A stretch of 64,000 bases of DNA from Chitinophaga pinensis (lineage in GTDB: Bacteria; Bacteroidota; Bacteroidia; Chitinophagales; Chitinophagaceae). The stretch spans positions 108,714 to 172,713 of the forward strand of contig NZ_VOHS01000016.1 in NCBI RefSeq assembly GCF_007896845.1, in the 5' to 3' direction. The notes beneath the pieces are model-generated. The model saw nothing but the letters and a program-made list of their open reading frames with translations. It had not been told where the DNA came from and made no database searches. Position numbers and translations under genes: made by a program. The stretch's first letter is position 1. Each line of letters opens with the position of its first letter. Shown piece by piece: positions 55,365-64,000 of the stretch.

Positions 55365-58012
55365 ACTTTAATCGCTGATAACTGATTAGATAAGTGAGTA
55401 CGGATACGCTCACGAAGACCCTGATAATTATCCCAGTATACGATCTTGTACGTAAAGCCCTTATTGTGGTGACCACCACAGGTACAGATATATTCAAGCC
55501 GCACAAGGTCCTGGGCGTAACGGAACAATTGGGTCTTGCTCAGATGTAGACCCTGACGGATTTCTCGTAACGTAAACTCTGCCTGACTATAATGAGTCCC
55601 ATATTTACTACGTAAGTACTCTTTTAACTGCTCATAGAACTGACGCAGGCTACCATCCAGTTCATCTACCTTTAATACAATGCTATCGAACATGATACCG
55701 ATCGCTGACTCAACATCGCTCAACTCGGCTATCAACCGACCTTTACTATCACGCCTACGCTGGTACTGATGTAACAAGGTCACCATCTTCACAAAGTTTA
55801 AAAACAGGTCATGTAAGCGGCGGATCTTATGCGCATCCTCCGGTAACTGTAAACGACCTGCATAAGGATTCACAACCTCTAACGCCTCTAAGCTACGTAC
55901 CAGGTTACGGATAAAACCTTTACGTTCCTGCTCTCTGCCTGTATCGATCTCTCCTGCTGCTTTATTGTTCTGATAACCAATGATACGCCGCGTCTGTTCT
56001 CCACTCTCGTCTACCGCTATCAGGAACACACGACTCATATTATCCTCATACAGTTCCCCTCTCGTCGTACAGGCCAGACTCGCTATCGGGCCTTTCACCG
56101 TCTTCTGACCACTGGTGATCTGACCATTATCCAGCTTGATACTCGTCGCACTATTCAACTCTCCATTACTCTGCAGTTCACGGAACGCAAACTCTGCCTC
56201 TTCACTCAGCCCGTCTATATCTTCTAAGCACAACAACCGGTTGATAAAGTAACGTTCCGGATAATTGTATAATACCTTATCACTCACCCGCGTCAGACGT
56301 GTTACTTTCTCCGGGGGGATACAGTCCGATACCTGCTTTAATAAACGCGTCTTCCCGCTACCACTACTGCCCTGTATCAGCGCATGTAAAGGTGCGGGCA
56401 TCTTATAACTCAGCGCTACCAGCAGTAAGAACAAACGGTTCTGTTCCTCGCCAACTATCCCTGTTTCACCTAATAATACATTCAGCGCCTGGAGTAATCC
56501 TTCCTGACGTAAAAAACGAACCGCTGTATTTCGTTCTGATTCACTTAAGGTATACACTGCAACCCCTTCTGCTGGTGTTGATTCCCCCTTCCCCTGTTCT
56601 GCCTCCCGGTACTGGTCCAGCAGGTCAGTCAACTGGTAAAGGTCCTGTTCCAGCACATCTTTGCGTACCCCTAGTTTCTCCCCTGCTTCCCTGCATAAGC
56701 GTTCCACCTGTTTGTCTTCATACAGGTCTATTTTATTGCGGCTCTTATGACCACTCTCCTTATGCTCGATCACCAGCGTGATCTTCATACTGTCCAGCTG
56801 TTTACTTAAGCCACCTTGTACATAGTAATTGCCGCCTGCACCCACGTATATAAGCTTATAGGGATTACGGCTGTCTAATAGGGCTCCAGCTGATACAACA
56901 GCGGTGCTTTCCGGTGATGACAGATTTGTTTTTCCAGCTGATACTTCAGTTGAAAAAAATAAAGCAGTCCTGCTTTGCAACAACTCCGTAAACACCTCCG
57001 CCGTATGACTCACACCTATACTATTAATGTCTTCTCCATCTGGTAATACAATGCTGCTCATAAGCACATAAGGCAGACGGTTCTTTAACAAGGCGCTGTA
57101 TTTCTCTACCGCCTTACGGCCTGCTTCATCCCCATCAAAAGCAAAAATGATCTCCTGCAGCTGACCTAAGCTCACTATCGCTGCTTCATGCTCTGCCGTC
57201 AACCCATTTGTACCATAACAGGCAAGGATCCCATAAGCCTTACCTATCTCATGATGCTGTAACAAAGTCGCTGCATCTATCACTGATTCGGTCAGGATCA
57301 ACCTGGTTATATCTCCCTTCGGATAACCTGGATAAAGCCCCTTTCTGTCTTTCAGGTAATAATGACGCTGATCACTATCATTAACTGTACTACGGAAGTA
57401 CATACCACTGATCGATCCTTCCCTATCCCGCAACGCAAACACGATACAGTATTTTCCAAAAGGTTTATAAGCCTGGATGCCTTCTCGTGTATTAGAACCC
57501 CACGCAGACAGTAAGCCTACCGATACACATGCTGATATCAGCTGTTCGTCCCTACGGGCGCCATGATGGAACTGGGCCGTATTATAGCCAACTTCTAAAC
57601 GGGTAATGTCTAAGCCGCGGCTTTGCAGATACGCTTGCGCGGGCTTGCTGTTATGGATCGCATTCTTAAAATAGGTAAACATGTAGTTCAGGATGCCTGA
57701 ACGGCTGACTGGTACTGCTGCAACAGCACTGGTACTACCGCCTATCAACTCCTTACATTTCAGGATCGCTTCCCGTTTACTGATACCATCCTTATGCATC
57801 ACAAAGTCTATCACATCCAGCGACTTGCCATGCGTCTTACAGTTACTGCTAAAACAATAACAGGTTTGCGTCTTGTAATACACCTGCAGACTCGGGGTCT
57901 TGTCATCATGGAACGGACAATGTAATCGCAGGTGCTTATCAGGCTTTAACCCGTAATGCATAAGCACCTGCGATAACGTTAGCTGCTGCTTAATGGCCGC
58001 TATTTCCATCAT
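55313..58012 (-). CDS. Primase/ATPase-like replication protein of module B
   Basis: 899 residues. Residues 1 to about 790 are nearly identical to copy A, with zinc finger, TOPRIM and P-loop motifs all intact. From there the two differ: copy B reads LRSKYGTHYSQAEFTLREIR, GLHLSKTQLFRYAQDLVRLE and CTCGGHHNKGFTYKIVYWDN, another winged-helix-like domain with the same general pattern (TQ....Y...LV.L.Y, KGxxYKI..WDNY). The exchange ends inside the iteron-like repeats. Replication or transfer of the element is the likely role. Confidence 0.82.
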   Translation of the reverse strand: MMEIAAIKQQLTLSQVLMHYGLKPDKHLRLHCPFHDDKTPSLQVYYKTQTCYCFSSNCKTHGKSLDVIDFVMHKDGISKREAILKCKELIGGSTSAVAAVPVSRSGILNYMFTYFKNAIHNSKPAQAYLQSRGLDITRLEVGYNTAQFHHGARRDEQLISACVSVGLLSAWGSNTREGIQAYKPFGKYCIVFALRDREGSISGMYFRSTVNDSDQRHYYLKDRKGLYPGYPKGDITRLILTESVIDAATLLQHHEIGKAYGILACYGTNGLTAEHEAAIVSLGQLQEIIFAFDGDEAGRKAVEKYSALLKNRLPYVLMSSIVLPDGEDINSIGVSHTAEVFTELLQSRTALFFSTEVSAGKTNLSSPESTAVVSAGALLDSRNPYKLIYVGAGGNYYVQGGLSKQLDSMKITLVIEHKESGHKSRNKIDLYEDKQVERLCREAGEKLGVRKDVLEQDLYQLTDLLDQYREAEQGKGESTPAEGVAVYTLSESERNTAVRFLRQEGLLQALNVLLGETGIVGEEQNRLFLLLVALSYKMPAPLHALIQGSSGSGKTRLLKQVSDCIPPEKVTRLTRVSDKVLYNYPERYFINRLLCLEDIDGLSEEAEFAFRELQSNGELNSATSIKLDNGQITSGQKTVKGPIASLACTTRGELYEDNMSRVFLIAVDESGEQTRRIIGYQNNKAAGEIDTGREQERKGFIRNLVRSLEALEVVNPYAGRLQLPEDAHKIRRLHDLFLNFVKMVTLLHQYQRRRDSKGRLIAELSDVESAIGIMFDSIVLKVDELDGSLRQFYEQLKEYLRSKYGTHYSQAEFTLREIRQGLHLSKTQLFRYAQDLVRLEYICTCGGHHNKGFTYKIVYWDNYQGLRERIRTHLSNQLSAIKVGTPAGDLERYGKPVER

Positions 58013-58208
58013 GCGCCTTTTTAATGATCAGCTTCTCTTTACTCACAATGATCTCTATCGGATCGCCTACATTAAAGCCCGCCTCTTCAAGCCATAAGCC
58101 CCGTACATTCAACCAGGGCACATCACGGCCCCTGTTCCAATGATTACTTAATTCCTGGTAACGACCATGTAGTTTTCCCCGACGAAGTGTTTTACTTACA
58201 GTTTTCAT
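57990..58208 (-). CDS. SymE-like small protein of module B
   Basis: 72 residues identical to the copy at 50102-50320, same 23-base overlap with the primase-like gene and same divergent promoter arrangement. Two identical toxin-like or regulator genes in tandem would cross-talk with both XRE proteins. Confidence 0.85.
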   Translation of the reverse strand: MKTVSKTLRRGKLHGRYQELSNHWNRGRDVPWLNVRGLWLEEAGFNVGDPIEIIVSKEKLIIKKAHDGNSGH

Positions 58209-58237
58209 AAAAATATTTTTTCACAACAGATTTGTTG

Positions 58238-58268
58238 CAAACATAACATATCAATCTTAATTCAACAA
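58238..58268 (-). promoter_or_regulatory. Promoter of the SymE/primase operon, copy B
   Basis: Same leftward TTG-N20-TATGTTTG as copy A, offset 7888. Confidence 0.62.
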
Positions 58269-58279
58269 GACTTTCATAG

Positions 58280-58311
58280 TTTGATTACGCTATTTATGTT
58301 TCATAAATTTG
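58280..58311 (+). promoter_or_regulatory. Promoter of the XRE gene, copy B
   Basis: TTTG, 20 bases, TAAATTTG, as in copy A. Confidence 0.67.
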
Positions 58312-58348
58312 CACAAACACTATTCTAACCGTTGTTTTTACTACAGAT

Positions 58349-58690
58349 ATGAAGCAGATTACTTTCGGCAAAAGGCTTACTGAGGTGAGGAAAGACAAAA
58401 AACTATCTCAGGACGAGATAGCTAAAAAAGTAGGCGTACATGGGGCAGTCATTGGCAGGTATGAACGCGATGAGGTAAAACCATCTATTGAGATGGCCGC
58501 CAACATCGCTGCCGCGCTGGAAGTATCGTTAGACTACCTGGTGGGTAATACCGATCTTCTTCTGGACCAAACTATCCTTGACAGGATTATGGATATTCAA
58601 AAACTAAGTGACCAGGATAAAACGGATGCCTTTAAACTACTGGATATGTTTCTTCGTGACGCTAAAGCAAGACATGCTTATCATAAATAA
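58349..58690 (+). CDS. XRE-family regulator of module B
   Basis: 113 residues identical to the copy at 50461-50802, including the RDAKARHAY tail. Because the DNA-binding protein and the divergent promoter region are identical in both modules, they should be regulated together. Confidence 0.92.
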   Translation: MKQITFGKRLTEVRKDKKLSQDEIAKKVGVHGAVIGRYERDEVKPSIEMAANIAAALEVSLDYLVGNTDLLLDQTILDRIMDIQKLSDQDKTDAFKLLDMFLRDAKARHAYHK

Positions 58691-58726
58691 CAAAGTCCAG
58701 CTTCAAAAGCTGGACTTTGTTATTTA
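58685..58726. terminator. Bidirectional terminator between XRE and immunity genes, copy B
   Basis: Same 18-bp perfect stem as at 50797-50838. Confidence 0.9.
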
Positions 58727-58794
58727 TGCGTACTCTAAACCCATTCTAAGATCAATTTATTCAGCCAATCTTTAAATAGCTGATAATTTCGTCC

Positions 58795-59100
58795 TTAAAA
58801 TTTACTCCGACATTCTTCAACATATTCTTCAATATATTCTTCCGCCGTACGTGCTGTCCCAGTTTCAAATAAATTTCCAGTAAATTTATTCACGATCAGA
58901 GCTCCTACTACTATTGCATCAAAAATATCACCTGTTTCAATAAACTTCTTCGTTTGATAAAAAAAAGCCCAACCATATTCAAATTCAATAGTATATTCAT
59001 CTATTATAATTAATTCCATTCTATTAATCAACACTGGATTTTCCTTCAAATATGCATATGCCTTGATCTTTGCCTCAATTAATGTAATTGCTTTACTCAT
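58795..59100 (-). CDS. Imm35-like immunity protein of the loaded toxin
   Basis: 101 residues identical to copy A. It overlaps the end of the full-length Rhs gene by four bases (ATGA), so immunity is made whenever the toxin is translated. It is the cognate immunity for the papain-fold tip by position. Very AT-rich compared with the recombinase and primase genes of the same module. Confidence 0.83.
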   Translation of the reverse strand: MSKAITLIEAKIKAYAYLKENPVLINRMELIIIDEYTIEFEYGWAFFYQTKKFIETGDIFDAIVVGALIVNKFTGNLFETGTARTAEEYIEEYVEECRSKF

Positions 59101-62100
59101 AACCCAGTTGTATTTTTGAAATATAATTGTTTAAACTTATAATCTGTCATAAGCGTTGAAGGATTCTGAATCCAATTTCCAACAGGCTTTTGAAAATCTA
59201 AAAATATCACATTACCATGTTGCTTTGTAACATTAAAATAGTGACCGATAATATCCCGACCAGAACCTCTGTATCCGAAAACAACACCAGTTGCTCCATC
59301 TTCTAATTTACTCATTGCATTGACCACCCCTTCAGCTGTATAGTAAGATTGAACTCCTTTTTCACCACCAAACTGTTTAAAAAAATCTTTTGTATAAACT
59401 TTGCCATGTTTTAATGCTGAAGCTGGAAAACCTTTCAGAGTTGCATCCCCTGCTATAGTACAGCCAGCGCAATTAAGATTTCCTCGCTTAAAATTAATAT
59501 CAAAAACACCTCCCGCTGGAACTTCAGATGCAGCCGCTTTAAGCTCTGCTTTCGCAAGCATTCCTGCCCCAACCAAATTTGCGCTCGCAGCGGCTACATT
59601 AAGGATTTTTCCGGCCTTTTCATCCTCTTTCCTATAATACTCATACATAGCCGCGATATTTCCCGATTCGAAATATCTAGTATGTTGCTTTCCGCCAATA
59701 TCATAGTCATACCTTGCATAATTTTCTTTACCTACTCCGGCGCCAAATTCGAAAAACGACAGAGTACCATTTTCTGGCAAATTGTATGACGAGACTAGAC
59801 CTGAAGCAATACGTTCTTTCGTTGTCTGTGGCTTTAATCCCAGCCATCCAAATAATGAAAGTGTATTAAATGTACCTTGAGGCTGTACATAATTATCAGA
59901 CGTAACTTTTACAAAAGGTTTATTGTCTGATAAGTAATAAGAAAACGTTCTTACGTTTTTTTCCGCTCCGTCAAGATCAGTGCTTCTTATAACATCATTC
60001 TCAGCATAAGCATAAGTGCTATTCCATGGATATTCTCTATACAACGGATCCACACTCAAGAACTTCCCTACCCTCGGATCATACACCCGCATCCCATAAT
60101 CCTGCTGATTCCCCTCTCCCTTCACCTCATTATCGTTCTCCTTCCCATTAAACCCATATCGATAAGCCCCGGATCTAAATGACCTCCCCGGCATCAACAT
60201 CCCAAACGGATAATACTCCTCTGCCGACACAACCTCTGCTACTGCGTTCCCAGACCGCCACCATCTCTTGTCACTCACCGTTGCCAGTACGTTCCCAAGA
60301 TGATTCGTCAATTCAAAGATCTTTCCTCCTCTGGTGAAATTAGTATAAAATCCTGAACCTAACCCAACAACTGTCCCGGCATTTACGCTCGCACTATCCT
60401 GAATATTGACAGTCAGCAAATTAAGCCCTAAACGACTCGATCCATAAAGATGAGACTCGATCTTAGTCAGCTTACCGGCATTGATTCCCGCATCTCCCTG
60501 AGTATAAACAGCCATTACATTACCAGTGGCATCACGCACATACCACGTGTACACGCCATTAATGCTCTTACTAACCCTGTTGCCACTGCCATCATATGTA
60601 TAACGGATAATGGTGCCATCTTCTTTGGTGATACTACTGATCTTACCATAAACAGTCCATTGAATATCAGCGATCTTCGCGGTGCTATCCCGGACAAGGT
60701 TACCTATACTATCATACCGGTAGTTACCCGCGAACTGGCGGTCAACATCTCCATCATAATAGGTAGAGTCTACACTATCATGAATGTAGTCAAGCTTATT
60801 GGTACCTGTTTTATAATGATAAGTCAGGTTATCCATATCCAGACGCTTCTTTGCAAAGGAGGTATCTCCTTTACGATTGTAACTGAGGATATTACCATTC
60901 GCATCATAAGTTACCTGTTCCCTGAAATCCGGTAATTGAACCGCATTCCAGCTATTATTTGCAGAATCAAGTCCCTTATAAGCAATCATCTCATGCAACC
61001 TGTTCAGTACATCATAACTATATTTGTATTGCAACGAAGTACCCAATGATGGGATAGACTGACTAATAGCTGCTATATTTCCATTGAACAGCGGACTAAA
61101 TCCGCTACCGGCAGCCGACGCAAATGGACGACTAAGACCAATAGGTTTATAATCATTGTCTCCATAGTAATGTAAGGCAAATCCGTATACGTCTTTTGCT
61201 GCGGAATGCCCGTCAACTCCCATATCAAAGTCACTACCCGCTGATGTACTGTTAACACCTTTTAACCAACCCTGTAATGTATAGGCATAGTCTGTACCCT
61301 GCACCTGCTGCTGCCCCAGAATTGTCCGTGCCAACGGACCGTGTTTATAATATTGATAAAATGCATCATTCTCCCAATAAACACTATCCGTACTTGTTTC
61401 AACACTTATCAGCCTGTTTTCTGCATCATAACCATAACGGTGATATACCGCATCTGAATATCCCGGCTGATAAGCGACATGATTCACCTTACCACTGATC
61501 AGATCATATTTGTAAACAACCTTCTTCCAGCGACTCTGCAGGTTCTGCAACACACCTTTCTTATAATCCTGAATCAGGGTATCCACATTGCCATGAATAT
61601 CATAGCTGTAGAATGTACCGACTGCATAATCACCTGTTAACTGTTCTGGTGATGAATCATATAAGGCCGTCCAGGCCACACGGTTCCTGAGATTTTTGGC
61701 AAAAAACAACTCCGGGGCGAAGAACGCCACACGCGTATCGTAATAGATATGCGTAATCTGTGTACGGCTGTCATTTGCATTAGTAAACCAGGCCTGCAGA
61801 CTATCAGCGCTTCTACTAAGTGTATTTCTCATGTTAGTACTGCTGCCAATCTCTCCTACTTCTGTCGTTCTTCCCAACAAGTCATACTGTGTGTAGCTAT
61901 ATCTTGCCAGCGGCTGTTGCCTGGCATTCTGGGATACCGATAATCTTCCCAGTCTGTCATACCAGAAATTGCTGACACCTGCATCAGGTGTATGCTGCGC
62001 AATTACCTGGTTCAGGGTATTATACCGGTAATTCGTTACCAATGTATGGGCAGGTTTGAGGGACTGCTTAGCTGCTCTCGCCATTCTCACCCGGTAAAGC

Positions 62101-64000
62101 CAGGAAGCAGAACGATCGACTACAACACCTGCAGGTGGCACCGTTTTTACCAGATTACCCGCCTGATCATAGTAATAAAGCGTGTAATGATATTCACTGA
62201 GTTTGTAAGCGAGCGTATAGATCTCACGCTGGCCAGCCTGCATACAGCTATCTACATAGGTGTTGCCAAAGCTGTTCTTAACAGAATCAACATAAGCATT
62301 GTACAAGTCGGTTCCTTTGCTGACAGCAAAGTATTGATTATCAGAGCAGTTATCAATATTATCAGAAACTGATCTGAAGATAGGATTGGTATTACCACAT
62401 AAAAGTGGCCCGTTGCGGACTTTGTAACAACTGTCAATACCTCCACAGAAGATTGGCAGCCGGTATATGCCGGTGCTAACCGGCGTAATCGTAATTGGCA
62501 ATACAACCGAGTCCGCTCCACGTATAATATTGATCGGTAAAGGACTGTTTCTGTTAGGGGTAACTCTCAGGAAAATCAGACTATTGGCGATCTCTGTGTT
62601 TTTGCAATTTACTCTTCCCGAAGGCGGTGTCATTATCACCAAACCATCTCTGCCATAACTACCTACACCGACATATCCTCCATTTGCGCTTTCCGTAATG
62701 CTATTCAGGAAAGCCGAACTATCCAGCATGATCATATCAGACCAGGATACTGTACTATCACGGGTGATTCTGTTCAGTACCAGCCCTGTTCGTGGTGATG
62801 TCAATAGGTTTTTTGCGCAATGACAAGCCCCATATCACCATAATGGCCATCGGCATTTTCCTCTGCAACAAGTGTGTCTTTCCTGACTGCAAACTGCTTC
62901 GAGGTCAGAATAGTCCCGTTATTGGAGATCCAGGCAATGGAATTTACCGCCCTTCTTCCACACCATTTGTCGCACTGAATCATACCCTTCAGGCGTTTTC
63001 TCAATAACACCTGGATAACTATCATTGGTGATCGGGGCGCTTCCAAAATCATATCGACACCCTGTTGGTCGCTCCGGTATATTTATTTAGTTTGGCAATG
63101 ATGATCAAGATCATGATATACGCCTGTATGTTCCATCAGGAGATTTCCCATCACCACCAGCGTATCATGATCCTCTAACATCGAAAGGTTGCGTCGATAT
63201 TAGAACTACCCATCTGCCGGATCCATCCACCCATACCAACAGTGTCCAGCGTACCTACTATCCAATCACCCGTACTGTCAATATTGTTGATATCAGATCT
63301 GCCTGAATAGGCAAAATTCCATCGCTCAATTCCAGAATGCTACACCGGTTTCTCCATTAGGCGTGTTAAAGCCAATTTTACGACTCCTTTTACATCACCA
63401 ATCGCATTCGTCTTTGTAATCAGATTTCAGCACTGTCCTGCCCTATTCCCCATACTGCACCAATTGCAATGATTCCGCCATCACGGTAGTTTTATGCGGG
63501 CAAAATAATCCCTCGTTCCTACAGGATATTGCTTAGACCATTCAATAGCCCCATGAGCGTTTACTTTCGTAATAAAGGCAGTCGAATCCAGGTCAATAGC
63601 CGACCTACAGCTGATGCCCTGTCAGCTGTAGACGCAAAGTGATAATACCAGATTGTTTTCCCTTTAATAAGCCTCCCAAAAGAAACCCGTTTCAGGTGTA
63701 CGCGAAAGGTCTGAAATAATGACACTTCTCCCACGGAAGTCTATATACGTATTATAGATGCGGTCGGTTATCTGGCAGACTGTATCATCCGGTTAAAACC
63801 GATTGACAGGTATCCAGGAAATTCAATATTCCCATGACTGTTTCGCAAAGCCCAGTTTGTTATTCATAAAAGCGGCAAACAGCTGATTCTTCAGCTCCTG
63901 CTGCCCGTTAGTAGTATCTTCTCCTATTTTAGGCACAATGCCCGGGAATTTTGTCTGATAATCGTTATAGCTGCTCTTACTTCTGTACACGATACACAAG
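59097..64000 (-). CDS. Rhs/YD-repeat polymorphic toxin with papain-fold tip, N-terminus outside window
   Basis: The clean frame 59097-62804 has 1235 residues. YD repeats run through it (YYYDQAGNLVKTVPPAG, YRYNTLNQVIAQHTPDAG, YDANGNILSYNRKGD, YTYDGSGNRVSKSINGVYTW), then the core (EEYYPFGMLMPGRSFRSG, GMRVYDPRVGKFLSVDPL) and the tip with Cys1112/Cys1115, His1188 and Asp1203. Upstream, 62805-64000 continues in shifted frames: one more A in the A-run near 62810-62815 joins GLVIAQK to NLLTSPRTG, and further breaks follow (near 62950 and beyond). The protein therefore starts beyond the right edge. Rhs shells encapsulate the tip and deliver it to neighbouring cells; the tip is a predicted protease or deamidase. 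Confidence 0.85.

Larger units (their letters stand above)
52265..60152 (-). mobile_element. Module B: tip-loading element, outer copy joined to the full Rhs gene
   Basis: A 7888-bp unit with the same gene order as module A, bounded by the Rhs core at 52265 and 60153. Its Rhs core and tip are in frame with the long Rhs protein, so this is the currently loaded toxin. Sequence is almost identical to module A in the outer parts (52.3-53.0 kb and 56.66-60.15 kb) and clearly diverged in the centre. Confidence 0.85.

Noticed and set aside
55246..55506. An 86-codon minus-strand frame at the end of the module B primase gene
   Set aside because: It overlaps the primase coding sequence in another frame and covers the iteron-like repeats; nothing similar is found at the matching place in module A.

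Overview
The window looks like a chromosomal segment of a Bacteroidota bacterium, most likely a Chitinophaga-like member of the Chitinophagaceae. The support is a secreted protein with a type B type IX secretion C-terminus, Bacteroidota-type promoters (TTTG, 20 bp, TAnnTTTG), and Rhs proteins of the YRYGFNGKEND type. Species and genus are inference; no rRNA or marker gene is present.

Left part (1-30 kb). After a few housekeeping-like genes (a SWIB-domain protein and a secreted T9SS protein), one long leftward transcription unit from about 29.5 kb to 3 kb encodes a Wzx/Wzy-type surface polysaccharide. Export and chain control come first: a WbpM/PglF-like dehydratase, a Wza-like lipoprotein and a Wzc-like tyrosine kinase. 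Next is a complete five-enzyme set for UDP-ManNAc(3NAc)A (WbpA, E, D, B and I types), then the Wzx flippase, Wzy polymerase, glycosyltransferases and a beta-helix protein. The UDP-L-FucNAc genes (CapE/F/G types) follow, then the initiating module (WbpV-like reductase and WbpL/WecA-like transferase), and finally decorating enzymes (NeuD-like acetyltransferase, acyltransferase 3, FkbM methyltransferase). Many of these genes are broken by a single missing base in a short A/T homopolymer. The pattern looks more like sequence error than natural decay.

Middle (30-37 kb). Here are a small family of paralogous two-domain proteins with a stand-alone LytTR regulator, a 77-nt imperfect palindrome, a SymE-like remnant with an XRE regulator, and an AAA-ATPase/PD-(D/E)XK gene split by an IS481-type insertion whose precise removal would restore the frame.

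Right part (37-64 kb). A polymorphic-toxin island. A long Rhs protein, running off the right edge, ends in a predicted papain-fold toxin with an Imm35-like immunity gene. Behind it lie two tandem 7.8-7.9 kb modules, each holding Rhs core, toxin tip, immunity gene, XRE regulator, SymE-like protein, primase/ATPase-like protein, two tyrosine recombinases, a conserved non-coding segment and another Rhs core. Further left is a graveyard of older tips, immunity genes, XRE tails and element ends in the same order. The architecture is what repeated single-crossover insertion of a circular element at the Rhs core would give: each insertion puts a new toxin tip on the Rhs protein and pushes the old one downstream. 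I consider this tip-loading element the most interesting system in the window.
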